A stretch of DNA of 32,862 nt from Okeania hirsuta (GCF_003838195.1 NZ_RCBY01000070.1:1-32862), one strand, 5' to 3'. Positions 7,904 through 17,317 are shown, counted from the first letter of the stretch. Translations and numbers: made by a program. The notes: generated from the sequence alone by a model not told the origin.

Positions 7904-9931
7904 TTAGTTAGCTAATTCCCCTAAAGGTACTTGTATTAAATCATAGATAGTGGTGCTTCTTAATCTCTCCAGTTCCTGAATCCACTCTGATTCAGAATAG
8001 AATTTTTCTTGATACTTTTTAGCCAATTCAAAGTCTGTCGATAAATCAGTTTTTTGCCACATACTTAAAACGGTGCTACGACGTTTTCTACACATAATTA
8101 ATTCAATAGTTGCTATTGTAGAACGGATTTCTAAAGGCGCTCTAAGAAGATTTTTCTTTGCCTTTTCATCTAAATGAAAAAGATGCTCTACTTCTGATAG
8201 TTTATCTGGAGCATCTAAACAACTATCTTGCAATTTTGAAATTAAATCATCTGAGTCAGTAATTTGATATTCAGACATATTTTCTACATCAATAATTTGT
8301 TTCCACAAAAATCGATTGTGAGACAAACTAAACTGTAAATCTCTAGCCTCCATTGCATCTTTCACATCTTGACGATATTTCGGACAATGTAAATAAATAC
8401 GCAGTAATAAATATTCTGCTTCTTCTAATAAACCACGCTCTCGAGGTGGAGATAAAACTTTTTGTGAAGTATTATTTTTCCCTTTAGTAGAATTTCTACT
8501 ATTTTGTCGATAATATTTTAACTGTTTTGCTACTAGCAATGGTACTGATAACAACTCATCCTCGCCTAAGAGCTTTTTCCAATGAGTAACAACTTGGTTC
8601 AACAAATTTTCAGTAAGTAATGAAACTCTACGAGAATCTCCTTGACTCAAAATATCTGCACAATATTGAAGATAATAAGTAAGCTGATTATCGTTAGTTA
8701 TTTTCGTTAAAATTTTAATTATTTGTTGAGTTGCTTGACCATACTCATCTGCCAAACTCAAATTTTTATTTGCTGCAATATTTTGAATTTGCCAGTCAAT
8801 CCATAGTGGAGAATTAACTAATAATTCCTGATACCTTTCAGAAGAATAATTTTGCAAATATTCATCAGCATCTTTCCCATCAGGAATATTCAATATTCGT
8901 AGTTGAACTTCCCCTTTATAAGCAAGATTTTCTATTTCTACAATTGCCCGGTTAGTAGCTTGAATACCTGCTCGGTCAGCATCAAAATTTAAGATAATTT
9001 GTTTAGACTCTGTATAACGTAAAAGTTGTTTAATTTGAATAGAACTTAATGCCGTACCTAGAGAAGCAACAACATTATTAATTCCCGCAGCATGGAGAGC
9101 AATTGCATCAAAATATCCTTCCACAACCACAGCTTTATCCAGTTTTGAAATAGCAGTTTTTGCCTTATCCAAACAAAATAAAGTTTTACCCTTATCAAAT
9201 AATTCAGTTTCAGGAGAATTCAAATATTTAGGTTGTTCATCACTCAAAGTTCTCCCACCAAAACCAATAACTCTACCTTGCGCATCATTAATAGGAATCA
9301 TCAAGCGATCGCGAAATCTATCGTAATAACTATTACCTGATTTTCTAGGTAAAATTAATCCTGCTTTCTCCACTAACTCTACAGGAAAACCTTTTTGTTC
9401 CACCAAATAACCATAAATAGTTTCCCAACCATTAGGAGCATAACCCAGTTGAAATTTTTGAATAGTTTCTTCTGTAATTTGACGTGAAAATTTTAAGTAC
9501 TCTAAAGCAATTTTTCCCTGTGATTGTCTCAAAGCGTGTTGATAAAAACTATTAGCCATTGCCAAGATTTCATAAAGTTGTTCCCGCAGAGAAATTTGAC
9601 GTTGAAACTCTTGTCTATTTTCTGGTGATTCCGTTTTAATTTGTATTTGATAACGTCTGGCTAAATCTAACACTACATCACTAAAAGAAGACTTACCAAC
9701 TTCCATCAGAAATTTCAAAGCATTACCACCTGCACCACAGCCAAAACAGTAGTACATTTGTTTGCTGGTACTAACAGTAAAGCTAGGAGTTTTTTCTTCA
9801 TGGAAAGGGCATAATCCTACATAATCTTTACCTCGCTTTTTTAAGACAATATGCTCTGAGATAACATCATAAATGTCAGCTCTTTCCTTCACTTCTGTAA
9901 TAGTATCTTGATGAAAACGAAAATTATTCAT
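7904..9931 (-). CDS. dnaG: DNA primase
   Basis: DnaG makes the RNA primers for DNA replication and works with the replicative helicase DnaB. The 675-residue protein has the full domain order: CHC2 zinc-binding domain (residues about 1-100; C41-P-F-H44 and C62-F-G-C65), the catalytic core with the RNA-polymerase basic region (about 120-260, including RFRDRLMIP and FGGRTL), and the TOPRIM fold with E271 in VVVEGYFDAIALH and D317/D319 in LNFDADRAG. The C-terminal part (about 450-675) is the divergent DnaB-binding region typical of cyanobacterial primases. Start ATG at 9931 agrees with homologues (HQDTITEV). It stands alone, divergent from the DUF502 gene across 855 bp. Confidence 0.96.
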   Translation of the reverse strand: MNNFRFHQDTITEVKERADIYDVISEHIVLKKRGKDYVGLCPFHEEKTPSFTVSTSKQMYYCFGCGAGGNALKFLMEVGKSSFSDVVLDLARRYQIQIKTESPENRQEFQRQISLREQLYEILAMANSFYQHALRQSQGKIALEYLKFSRQITEETIQKFQLGYAPNGWETIYGYLVEQKGFPVELVEKAGLILPRKSGNSYYDRFRDRLMIPINDAQGRVIGFGGRTLSDEQPKYLNSPETELFDKGKTLFCLDKAKTAISKLDKAVVVEGYFDAIALHAAGINNVVASLGTALSSIQIKQLLRYTESKQIILNFDADRAGIQATNRAIVEIENLAYKGEVQLRILNIPDGKDADEYLQNYSSERYQELLVNSPLWIDWQIQNIAANKNLSLADEYGQATQQIIKILTKITNDNQLTYYLQYCADILSQGDSRRVSLLTENLLNQVVTHWKKLLGEDELLSVPLLVAKQLKYYRQNSRNSTKGKNNTSQKVLSPPRERGLLEEAEYLLLRIYLHCPKYRQDVKDAMEARDLQFSLSHNRFLWKQIIDVENMSEYQITDSDDLISKLQDSCLDAPDKLSEVEHLFHLDEKAKKNLLRAPLEIRSTIATIELIMCRKRRSTVLSMWQKTDLSTDFELAKKYQEKFYSESEWIQELERLRSTTIYDLIQVPLGELAN

Positions 9932-10786
9932 AAATTCATTAAATAATTGATTGTCAATGATTTTGAGGATTTTTTATCTGTAACCTGTTTGGCATTTACA
10001 CTCTGATAATGCCATTGCCTTTTCTATTCTTAAAATACTCTTCTATGAAGTCATAAAATTCTCATCCATAATTCTGATTTTATCTAGTTGAAAGATATAT
10101 AGCCATCCTAGATAGAAGATAAATATTAGCTACAGAGCAAGATAAGTAACTCTCTGTATTTAGATAACTAAAATTTGTTCAAAACCTATTATATGACAAC
10201 TATAGTATTTCCATTTTAGACGTAAACATAGATGATGATTTTTGACTACAAAAAATTTTATCTATCAATCATCTTCCCCTATCCTTTGTTCTCTCTTAAA
10301 TGTAAATTCTATATATCTTTCATATATATCTCAGTTCTATTCTGCCTAGCAAAAATTTACAACTTAAATAGAACTACTGGAAAGAAGACCTTTTGCAAAA
10401 GTCAATATTAAATCTTTTTTCCTTTCGTCCTTTTACCTTCTATTGCTCCTGCTCCCTGTCACTTATGTGGCGAAGTCTACAGTTGAGAAAAAGAGACAAA
10501 TTGTTTTACCATATAAATCTATCCAATATCATCTGGAAATCAGCCACGGCTCTCAGTCCAATCTCAGTCCAATTATTATTGTGGACAAGTGGTAGAAAAT
10601 ATATCTGAATATTTTGGATGATTAAAATCAGTTCAATTTTGATTTGAATTTACATTTGCAACAATTATTGACAGTTGTTAATAATTGTAAGTATTCAGAA
10701 TAAAAAATATAAATATTAAATTAAAAAAAATTGGTTTCAAGCTAGATCAAAAAATATCTAGCAATTTACGAGGAAATGGGTAAACA
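9932..10786. other. Long AT-rich region between divergent dnaG and DUF502 genes
   Basis: No gene or RNA is recognised. Noted structures are the direct repeat CTCAGTCCAAT (twice within 10552-10573) and a perfect 7-bp hairpin GCTAGAT/ATCTAGC at 10741-10762, 24 bp before the DUF502 start, which would lie in that gene's leader RNA. Confidence 0.4.
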
Positions 10787-11506
10787 GTGTTCAAACGCAT
10801 AAGGCAGGATTTAAAAAACGACCTAATTGCAGGCTTACTGGTAGTCATACCATTAGCTACAACAATTTGGTTGACCATAACTATTGCTCGGTGGGTAATA
10901 GATTTTTTGACAAAGATACCCAAGCAAATCAACCCCTTCGATGGTTTACACCCAGCTTTAGTGGGCCTACTAAATTTCTTAGTAGGACTAGCAGTACCAT
11001 TGCTAAGTATTCTAGTGATTGGGTTAATGGCTAGAAACATTGCTGGAAGATGGTTATTAGATGTAGGCGAGCGAATACTACAAGCTATTCCATTTGCAGG
11101 GTCAGTCTACGGCACTCTCAAACAAATCTTAGAAACTCTACTCAAGGATTCTAACGAAAAATTTCGCCGTGTGGTACTTGTAGAATATCCACGTCAGGGA
11201 GTTTGGACTATAGCTTTTGTCACTGGTACGATTAGTAGTCAAATTAAATCTCATCTAGGAGACTCAATGCTAAGTCTTTTCATTCCAACGACTCCTAACC
11301 CTACATCTGGTTGGTATGCCATAGTGCCAGAAAAAGATGTGCTTAACGTTTCAATGTCAGTGGAAGATGCGTTTAAAGTTCTCATATCAGGTGGAATAGT
11401 AACTCCAAATCAATCAGTACGTCCAGAAAAAAATTCAAATGATCAACTCAAACCTCTACTTTTAGATAGAGAAGACTATCAAAAATTTTCCACTGAAGAG
11501 GATTGA
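10787..11506 (+). CDS. DUF502 family membrane protein
   Basis: This 239-residue inner- or thylakoid-membrane protein belongs to the DUF502 family; its function is unknown. It has two long hydrophobic segments (about residues 12-42 and 58-85), followed by the family block RNIAGRWLLDVGERILQAIPFAGSVYGTLKQ and a soluble C-terminal domain with VVLVEYPRQGVW and TPNPTSGWYAIVPEKDV. The start is GTG at 10787 (MFKRIRQDLKNDLIAG), preceded by AGGA at a long 12-bp spacing; no in-frame ATG fits. nusB follows 245 bp downstream on the same strand, the usual neighbour in cyanobacteria, but the gap is filled with repeats here. Confidence 0.88.
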   Translation: MFKRIRQDLKNDLIAGLLVVIPLATTIWLTITIARWVIDFLTKIPKQINPFDGLHPALVGLLNFLVGLAVPLLSILVIGLMARNIAGRWLLDVGERILQAIPFAGSVYGTLKQILETLLKDSNEKFRRVVLVEYPRQGVWTIAFVTGTISSQIKSHLGDSMLSLFIPTTPNPTSGWYAIVPEKDVLNVSMSVEDAFKVLISGGIVTPNQSVRPEKNSNDQLKPLLLDREDYQKFSTEED

Positions 11507-11538
11507 ACGAGTTATATTGAAAAAGGCAGAAAGCAGAA

Positions 11539-11613
11539 GCGGTGCGACCCCGCGTCGGCGTCAGACGCAAGGGAATGCTGACCAAGATAGGGAATGGGCA
11601 CCAATAGAGGCAA
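11539..11613. repeat. GCGGTGCGACC repeat, copy 1
   Basis: GC-rich text starting GCGGTGCGACCCCGCG and running to CACCAATAGAGGCA matches 25365-25438 with few differences. It is preceded directly by a purine heptamer tract (GGCAGAAAGCAGAA). Its CCCGCGTCGGCG...AGACGCAAGGGAA part also closely matches tnpB codons near 4569-4600. Confidence 0.7.
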
Positions 11614-11625
11614 AAGGTAGAAGGT

Positions 11626-11722
11626 TTAATTGCATGGGGATAGTCAATGACTGGCCACTCTGTGTCTGATAACCCCGAACAATTTTCAGTACCCCTGTTG
11701 ACGATGGGATATTAAACCTGCC
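11626..11722. repeat. ATTAAACC(C/T)GCC repeat, copy 1
   Basis: ATTTTCAGTACCCCTGTTGA followed by GATGGGATATTAAACCTGCC is related to 17384-17482 and, inverted, to 26120-26190. All three carry a hairpin in which runs of C and G pair (best seen at 26130-26152). Each is next to heptamer repeats. Confidence 0.6.
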
Positions 11723-11751
11723 ACTTAAAAGATAAAAGATGATCAAAAATT

Positions 11752-12375
11752 ATGAACAAAGCTCCTCGCTCCACAGCTCGTGAACTAGCTCTGCTTGGTC
11801 TAAGTCAATTACCAACAAATTCAGGCAGTCTAGAAAAAAAGCAACTTCAAGAAGTCATACTAGCAGCAGTTAGGACTCTCAGAGCTGAAGTCCAAGATAT
11901 TTTAGAAACTGCTGCGGCAGAATTACAGAGAGGGAGCGATCGCCTCCTTAATAGTCAAATTAGTGCTAGTGATGTTCAAAGTGCAAGTTCGATGGTCCAC
12001 GAAGCAGTGGAGTTAGGCCAAACAGCAATTAATCGTATTGGCACTGCTGTGGAGTTACCAGAACTAATTCAACTAACTAATCAATTAGAAGTTCGCAAGT
12101 ACGCTTTAGAAATTTTGACAAAGGTGAATGACAATAAAGAAGAAATTGATAATTTATTGAGAGAATCAATAGTAGATTGGCAAATAGAACGTTTGCCTAG
12201 AATAGATATAGATATTCTCAGAATTGCAGTGACAGAAATGATGTTTATTGGCATTCAAGAACAAGTGGCAATTAATGAAGCTGTAAAATTAGCCAAGCGT
12301 TACAGTAGTGAAGATGGATATAGATTTATTAATGGGGTATTGCGAAGAGTGCTACATAAAATTAATTTAGCTTGA
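11752..12375 (+). CDS. nusB: Transcription antitermination factor NusB
   Basis: NusB binds boxA RNA with NusE (S10) and promotes antitermination, chiefly of rRNA transcription. The 207-residue protein starts ARELALLGLSQLP, as in the family. It has a long middle helical insert (about residues 25-100) usual in cyanobacterial NusB. The C-terminal half holds the conserved core: RKYALEILTKV, VDWQIERLPRIDIDILRIAVTEM (about 145-168), VAINEAVKLAKRYSSEDGYRFINGVL (about 176-201). ATG at 11752 is the natural start. ftsY, often next in cyanobacteria, does not follow; mobile-element scars begin about 50 bp downstream. Confidence 0.95.
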   Translation: MNKAPRSTARELALLGLSQLPTNSGSLEKKQLQEVILAAVRTLRAEVQDILETAAAELQRGSDRLLNSQISASDVQSASSMVHEAVELGQTAINRIGTAVELPELIQLTNQLEVRKYALEILTKVNDNKEEIDNLLRESIVDWQIERLPRIDIDILRIAVTEMMFIGIQEQVAINEAVKLAKRYSSEDGYRFINGVLRRVLHKINLA

Positions 12376-12423
12376 AGAGTTATAAGTCTAAAGTAAAAAT
12401 CAAAATTAAGGTCTTTGTTGTGA

Positions 12424-12508
12424 ATAGAAGTAACTAATGTAGACCATCTAGGTTTGGTAGCAGGAATTATTGACGAGATTGGCATAGAACAGAAAATTAA
12501 TCGACTAC
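12424..12508 (+). pseudogene. 5' fragment of the IS1634-type transposase
   Basis: These 85 bp are identical to positions 563-479 (minus strand) and encode IEVTNVDHLGLVAGIIDE plus GIEQKINRL in frame. The start codon has been lost (GTGA precedes) and the similarity ends abruptly after CGACTAC. What remains is a dead fragment. Confidence 0.85.
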
Positions 12509-12618
12509 TTAGATTAAGAATCAGAAACTTGAGGTAAAAACAGGTAGAGGGCCAAAATAATCAACGATTGAATCATAGTGTAGAATTAACCACTTGGCAA
12601 TGATTAAGATGCGATCAA

Positions 12619-12767
12619 ACTCCGTTCCGCTTCGCGTTGGCGGAGCCTAGCGGCAGCTATATCGCGAAGCGTGATAGAGAAACTTTGGCAATTTTTGGAG
12701 ATGTCTATTGGTAAGTTCCGGCAACTGATGATTTGCGTTGGCGGAGCCTAGCGGCAGCTATATCGCT
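12619..12767. repeat. Pair of GC-rich palindromic repeats
   Basis: TTGGCGGAGCCTAGCGGCAG occurs twice (in 12637-12664 and 12738-12765), each followed by CTATATCGC. The first copy is flanked by CTTCGCG and CGCGAAG, forming a long inverted repeat. Such palindromes are common, dispersed elements in cyanobacterial genomes. Confidence 0.65.
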
Positions 12768-12785
12768 TCTTAAACCATACTATCA

Positions 12786-12849
12786 GTCTAAATACTTACT
12801 CAACTTTTACCATCTTTGTATACTACATTTTGTCGTGCGGAATGTGGGT
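12786..12849. repeat. Terminal sequence of the IS1634-type element, copy 2
   Basis: Nearly identical to 775-838 and in the same orientation, although the two transposase fragments lie in opposite orientations. It may mark the right end of an internally deleted copy beginning near 12424. Confidence 0.55.
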
Positions 12850-13317
12850 TGAAAATTATCAACATTTTTATTTTATGAGGCTCCTGAAAAAAAATCGCGC
12901 GTCAAAGGATTTTCGGTTGCATCCTCACAAAAATTGTGATATGTATATACAATGAGTTATTCTGTTTGCCTATACGCATGACTTTTTATTCAACTAAAAA
13001 AATGTATAGTCAGCGTGATAGAACTCAGTGTAAAAGATAGCAAATGGTTTCTATATAATTAGTGTATTGTCATTATTTTTGTTACCTACAGCAGTGGGAG
13101 GAATATGCCCCTGTTCCAGGAGTCCCTTGTTCTTGTATACCATTAAGCGAGGAAGACTACCCATTCTTCTACCTTTTTCCACTATTGTCTAACTGAATAT
13201 CCTGACTTCTGACTCAGTAATCTTGACTCCTGCAGATAAAAACATATACCACGAGCAAAGATACCATAAAGGTTTTGTAATCAATAACATATTTGTAATG
13301 ATTATTGGTAGGCAAAA

Positions 13318-13797
13318 TTACAACTCATGGAAATCGTAAATTACAATTCCTGTCTCCGGATGGTTATCCACACTAACATAACCAGTTTTAAGCATTTCCT
13401 TGAGAGCTTCTTCTACTTCTAGAAAGCTAGCTCCTGTTGCCATGACACCCTGACTAACAGATAACTTTCCTCCTTTAGTAGAAGCTGACCTGAGTAAAGC
13501 TACCATTAACTGTTGACGGGTTTGTGGAGGAGAAGCTTTCATAGAGACCGCCCCATTTGATTGATATAGTGGTACTCCTTGGGATGAAATACCTAATTTT
13601 GCTTTGACTTTAGTATTGTGTTCTTCTACCATATTGGGAATTAACAACAAATCAATAAATTGGCCTATTCCAAATAAACCCCCAGTAAAGAGCCAAAGTA
13701 GACCAGTCAAAATTTTGCCATTGTATAAACGATGGCATCCGTTAAGACCTAGGACGCAAGCCCCCCAAAATAGGTAACTGTATCTTATACTATTCAT
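13318..13797 (-). CDS. TM2-domain membrane protein
   Basis: The 159-residue protein has an N-terminal TM2 domain (residues about 5-52): two hydrophobic segments around GCHRLYNGKILTGLLWLFTGGLFGIGQFIDL, with the usual G-x-HR-Y-GK and (T/G)GG-x-GIG-x-IDL pattern. A linker follows, then a C-terminal part (about 92-159) that looks like a small winged-helix (LLRSASTKGGKLSVSQGVMATGASFLEVEEALKEMLKTGYV). It may read out a ligand or partner in the cytosol; function is unknown. ATG at 13797 is directly before SIRYSYLFWG. It stands alone, divergent from acsF. Confidence 0.85.
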   Translation of the reverse strand: MNSIRYSYLFWGACVLGLNGCHRLYNGKILTGLLWLFTGGLFGIGQFIDLLLIPNMVEEHNTKVKAKLGISSQGVPLYQSNGAVSMKASPPQTRQQLMVALLRSASTKGGKLSVSQGVMATGASFLEVEEALKEMLKTGYVSVDNHPETGIVIYDFHEL

Positions 13798-14114
13798 TTA
13801 GTCCCAAAAATTATTTTTCTGAAATTAATATACTGTTTTGCCTAGTTACTTAATTTTCGTTATGGGCACTTAGTATTATTACCATCTTAGTCCAAGAATA
13901 TAATGTGGAAAACATTAATAACTCTAAATATACTGAGAAGTAGGATAATAATGGGCTATTTCTTATAGGTATAGATACTTTGCAATTCTTAACAAAAACT
14001 ATGTACTTCAGTCCCCTAGACCTTGGTAAACTATATAGCGTGGAAAATATAATACTTTCTTGCTCATTCTCCAAACCAGGCATAGATTGATAAATTAAGA
14101 AAACAACAAAACTT
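13798..14114. promoter_or_regulatory. Intergenic region upstream of acsF
   Basis: It must carry the promoters of the TM2 gene and acsF. TATAAT at 14048-14053 with TTGGTA at 14023-14028 (19-bp spacing) is a possible acsF promoter. The motif GTGGAAAA followed by an AT-rich box occurs twice, near 13903 and 14040, about 137 bp apart, and could be a repeated operator. No experimental support is visible in sequence. Confidence 0.35.
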
Positions 14115-15191
14115 ATGGTAGATTCTCTAAAAAAACCAGATTTTCAAGAAATGCGACCAGGGGTTAAAGTTCCCTCAAAAGAAACTATTCTAACTCCTAG
14201 ATTCTACACAACAGATTTTGATGAGATGGCTAAAATGGACATCTCAGTCAATGAAGATGAATTAATAGCTATTCTAGAAGAATTTCGTACTGATTATAAC
14301 CGCCATCATTTTGTTCGGGATGAAGAATTTGCCCAATCATGGGATCATATTGATGGGGATACTCGTAGGTTATTTGTTGAGTTTCTAGAACGTTCTTGTA
14401 CGGCGGAATTTTCTGGTTTTTTACTCTACAAAGAATTGGGTCGTCGTCTCAAAGATAAAAGCCCTGTTTTGGCTGAATGTTTCAATTTAATGTCCAGAGA
14501 TGAAGCTCGTCATGCAGGTTTTTTAAATAAGGCAATGTCAGATTTTAATCTATCATTAGATTTAGGATTTCTGACTAAAAGTCGTAAGTATACTTTCTTT
14601 AAACCAAAGTTTATTTTCTACGCTACTTATCTATCGGAAAAAATTGGTTATTGGCGCTACATTACTATCTATCGTCATTTAGAAGCTCATCCAGAAGATA
14701 GAATTTATCCTATTTTCCGTTTCTTTGAAAATTGGTGTCAGGATGAAAATCGTCATGGAGATTTCTTTGATGCTATTATGAGGGCACAACCACAAATTTT
14801 AAATGACTGGAGAGCAAAATTGTGGTGTAGATTTTTCTTACTTTCTGTATTTGCGACTATGTATTTGAATGACATTCAAAGAGCTGATTTTTATGCTGCT
14901 ATTGGTTTGAATGCTCGTGATTATGATAAGTATGTAATTGAGAAGACTAATGAAACTTCAGGACGTGTTTTTCCAGTAATTTTGGATGTAGAAAATCCTC
15001 AGTTTTATGAAAGACTAGAAGTTTGTATTAAGAATAATGAAAAGTTAACGGCGATCGCTAATTCTAATAAGTTAGGTGTTGTGAAGCTTTTCCAGAAGTT
15101 ACCTCTTTATCTGTCTAATGGTTGGCAGTTCCTGAAACTATATTTTATGAAGCCAATTGAAACTGCTACTATGCAGAGTTCTGTTCGCTAA
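14115..15191 (+). CDS. acsF: Magnesium-protoporphyrin IX monomethyl ester (oxidative) cyclase
   Basis: AcsF is the oxygen-dependent di-iron enzyme that closes the fifth ring of chlorophyll, turning Mg-protoporphyrin IX monomethyl ester into divinyl protochlorophyllide. The 358-residue protein is the usual length. The two carboxylate-bridged iron motifs are present: E98 (in CTAEFSGF) with E130-A-R-H133, and E190 with D210-E211-N-R-H214, in the order expected for this family. Start ATG at 14115 gives [16 protein letters not shown], matching homologues. A strong terminator follows at 15220. Cyanobacteria often have two copies for high and low oxygen; only one is in this window, so which this is cannot be told. 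Confidence 0.96.
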   Translation: MVDSLKKPDFQEMRPGVKVPSKETILTPRFYTTDFDEMAKMDISVNEDELIAILEEFRTDYNRHHFVRDEEFAQSWDHIDGDTRRLFVEFLERSCTAEFSGFLLYKELGRRLKDKSPVLAECFNLMSRDEARHAGFLNKAMSDFNLSLDLGFLTKSRKYTFFKPKFIFYATYLSEKIGYWRYITIYRHLEAHPEDRIYPIFRFFENWCQDENRHGDFFDAIMRAQPQILNDWRAKLWCRFFLLSVFATMYLNDIQRADFYAAIGLNARDYDKYVIEKTNETSGRVFPVILDVENPQFYERLEVCIKNNEKLTAIANSNKLGVVKLFQKLPLYLSNGWQFLKLYFMKPIETATMQSSVR

Positions 15192-15219
15192 AGAAGTTTT
15201 TAATAATTAACCTCGCTTG

Positions 15220-15253
15220 ATAGCCTTGTGATATTTCCAAGGCTATTTTTTTA
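15220..15253 (+). terminator. Rho-independent terminator of acsF
   Basis: ATAGCCTTG (15220-15228) pairs with CAAGGCTAT (15238-15246) over 9 bp, followed by a run of seven T. It lies 29 bp after the acsF stop. Confidence 0.88.
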
Positions 15254-15265
15254 TTTGTTTTATTT

Positions 15266-15482
15266 AGGGTTTGCTGAAAAAGTCTTATGGTGATGATAGG
15301 CAACAGATCATCTGGCAACAGGCAACAGTTTAGACTATCTGCTACGGCCAAATTTTCGGCATTTCAGCGGAAAAGTATTAGCATTTTGAGACTACAACAG
15401 CCAAAAACCTTGCACTTTTTCATAAATATTTAACCCTGGAAGCCTTTACAGGTATTAATTACAATTTTATTCAGCAAACCCT
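15266..15482. mobile_element. MITE, AGGGTTTGCTGA family, copy 1
   Basis: Terminal inverted repeats AGGGTTTGCTGAA and TTCAGCAAACCCT bound 217 bp. The 4-bp sequence ATTT lies directly outside both ends (15262-15265 and 15483-15486), a target-site duplication. It is homologous, in inverted orientation, to 30346-30534. Inside is a heptamer tract, GGCAACA type, near 15300-15328. No coding capacity. Confidence 0.85.
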
Positions 15483-15486
15483 ATTT

Positions 15487-15577
15487 AAGAAAAGAGGGAG
15501 TAGGGAGTAGGGGGGAAATAATTGATAATTTATGTACTATGATTGGCTGTATTTTGGATGATTGGAGATGTCTAATA
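15487..15577. mobile_element. MITE, TATTAGACATCTCC family, truncated copy
   Basis: The right end GGAGATGTCTAATA (15564-15577) and the core AATAATTGATAATTTATG (about 15518-15535) are present; the left end is missing where it abuts the preceding MITE. The tract before the core is GGGAGTA repeats. Confidence 0.55.
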
Positions 15578-15715
15578 TCAAATCCACTTAATTGGATATA
15601 AAACAATGTTTCATCTTCAACCAGAGCACAAATCTTTCTAAATTCTCTTCCCTCCTGACTCGGTCTTTCCCCTGCCAGGAGGGGAGGGGTTAGGGGTGGG
15701 TTGACTCCTGACTCC

Positions 15716-17317
15716 TCAATTCAAAGACTCTAAAAAAGTCTGAACTTGACCATCTGGTCTCAAAACCAATCGAATTTTAGCAGTCTTATCGCCCTCAATA
15801 TTAGAGACAAAAACTTGGTCTTCTAAAGGCATCTTTGTATTACCATAAAACTCAACAGATGCTAGACCAATTGGAGTTACCTTTTTCACCGAACCATCAC
15901 CGTTTAATAACAAACTATACTGCAAATTCCTATCTAAATCTGATGGCGGTTCCCAACTTTTTTCAAAATATTCTCTTACCTCTGCAACTTGGGGAATTCG
16001 ATCGAATAATGTAGATTTCGGTTTCCTGCCAGCATTTTCACTAGGTTCAACCACAGATTCGCGATCGCGTAAAGCAACTGGTTCTACATCTTCCAAGGTC
16101 GGTAAATCAATTGCTCTAGGAACATTGACCGGAATACGACTCACATCTACATAAGGTCTTACCCCACCTCCTCTATTAAGTGCTGGTGGTAGAGGTCGGT
16201 TTGGTGCAGGTGGAATTTGTAAATTTGGGGGCGGTTGTACAGGAGGTCTTGGTTGTACTGACACCCCATAGTTAGGTATTGCTGGTGGAGGAACTGGTGG
16301 CGGTGTCGTTGGTGGTGCAACAGGAACTGGTGGCAGTATTGTTGGTTGTGCGGGAATAACTACTGTTGTAGCATTTCCCTGATTTTGAGGAGGACGAGAA
16401 AAATCATTCAGAGGTGGTGGCAAGTTATTCGGAGCGGGTGACGCTGGGTTTTGTCTAGGAAATAGAGGAGATGGTGTAGGAATTGGAGATGGTCTAGTAA
16501 TAGTTGGTGTTGGTAGATTTGTTGGTGGTGTTGGTAATGGTGATAGAGTTACTGTTGGTGTTGGTGTTGGTAAATTTGTTGGTGGTGTTGGAATTGGTGA
16601 ACTATTGCTTGGTGGAGAAGCAATAATATTAGGCTCATTTTGTGGTTTGCGACTAATTGCGTAGCGGTCATATAATTTAATGGCGCTAACTGTTAGACCA
16701 GCGCTGATGATAATTAGTACCGCACTCCGCAACCATTCAGGAAGAGGTGTAACTTCACTGTCAGACTTAAACTGAGGTAATGTCTGTATATCTGCTTCAC
16801 ATTCATCTAGAGCAATCGCCAGGTCAAATAGTTGCAACATACTCATGGTAATAAAACTTCCTGACTCTTTAGTCGCTAGAGACCCCAAAAATAGATCGTG
16901 GTTTAATAAGTCTCGTGGTTGTAGATAAATAGTTTGACCGTTTATTGGAGGTGGGGAATTAGGTATCGAAAGTTTGGCATCAGCAACTTCGGTGATCTCT
17001 TCCTGAATTTTTGTTTGTGAGTTTGACTCTGTTGCAGTGCTATTGTTTTCTTCTCCTTTATTATTTTCATTGTCTAGAGGTAATTCAGGAGATTTACTAA
17101 GAAATTCTTGTACATAAGTGGTAACAACTTTGTGGAGAGCGTCTAATTCACTGCGGCCACCCCTCAGTGTAATATGTTCTGTTTCTGATACCCTGGGATC
17201 ATCAAAACTAAGGCTAAAGCGTTGTTTTCTGGAAATACCGATCCATTTTAAGACCGCTAAACCTCTAGCTGTAAATTTTAGCGTACAAGTTGGGGGAGTA
17301 TAACTTCGTGAAGGCAT
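15716..17317 (-). CDS. DUF4335 family protein with one membrane segment
   Basis: The 533-residue protein belongs to DUF4335, a cyanobacterial family of unknown function. The N-terminal domain begins MPSRSYTPPTCTLKFTARG and contains FSLSFDDPRVSETEHITLRG (about residues 34-53) and YLQPRDLLNHDLFLG (about 131-145). A single transmembrane helix follows at about 194-215 (WLRSAVLIIISAGLTVSAIKLY). Then comes a very proline-rich linker (about 235-395; repeated PTPPTNLPTPT) and a conserved C-terminal segment (about 430-533). Topology suggests an N-terminal cytosolic part and a long linker crossing the periplasm or lumen. The DUF3038 gene lies upstream on the same strand; the two families are commonly adjacent, but are 517 bp apart here because of inserted repeats. 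Confidence 0.85.
   Translation of the reverse strand: MPSRSYTPPTCTLKFTARGLAVLKWIGISRKQRFSLSFDDPRVSETEHITLRGGRSELDALHKVVTTYVQEFLSKSPELPLDNENNKGEENNSTATESNSQTKIQEEITEVADAKLSIPNSPPPINGQTIYLQPRDLLNHDLFLGSLATKESGSFITMSMLQLFDLAIALDECEADIQTLPQFKSDSEVTPLPEWLRSAVLIIISAGLTVSAIKLYDRYAISRKPQNEPNIIASPPSNSSPIPTPPTNLPTPTPTVTLSPLPTPPTNLPTPTITRPSPIPTPSPLFPRQNPASPAPNNLPPPLNDFSRPPQNQGNATTVVIPAQPTILPPVPVAPPTTPPPVPPPAIPNYGVSVQPRPPVQPPPNLQIPPAPNRPLPPALNRGGGVRPYVDVSRIPVNVPRAIDLPTLEDVEPVALRDRESVVEPSENAGRKPKSTLFDRIPQVAEVREYFEKSWEPPSDLDRNLQYSLLLNGDGSVKKVTPIGLASVEFYGNTKMPLEDQVFVSNIEGDKTAKIRLVLRPDGQVQTFLESLN

Larger units (their letters stand above)
12376..13317. other. Gene-free region with scars of the IS1634-type element
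   Basis: Contents in order: transposase 5' fragment (12424-12508), two GC-rich palindromic repeats (12619-12672 and 12734-12765), a solo GGAGATGTCTA end (12692-12709), the IS terminal sequence (12786-12849), and a decayed copy of the rpmF upstream repeat (about 13000-13280). No gene seen. Confidence 0.5.
15192..15715. other. Intergenic region between convergent acsF and DUF4335 genes
   Basis: After the acsF terminator it is filled by a MITE (15266-15482), a truncated second MITE (to 15577), and at 15672-15704 the GC-rich repeat CCAGGAGGGGAGGGGTTAGG followed by GGTGGG, related to the insert in tnpB. No gene seen. Confidence 0.5.
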
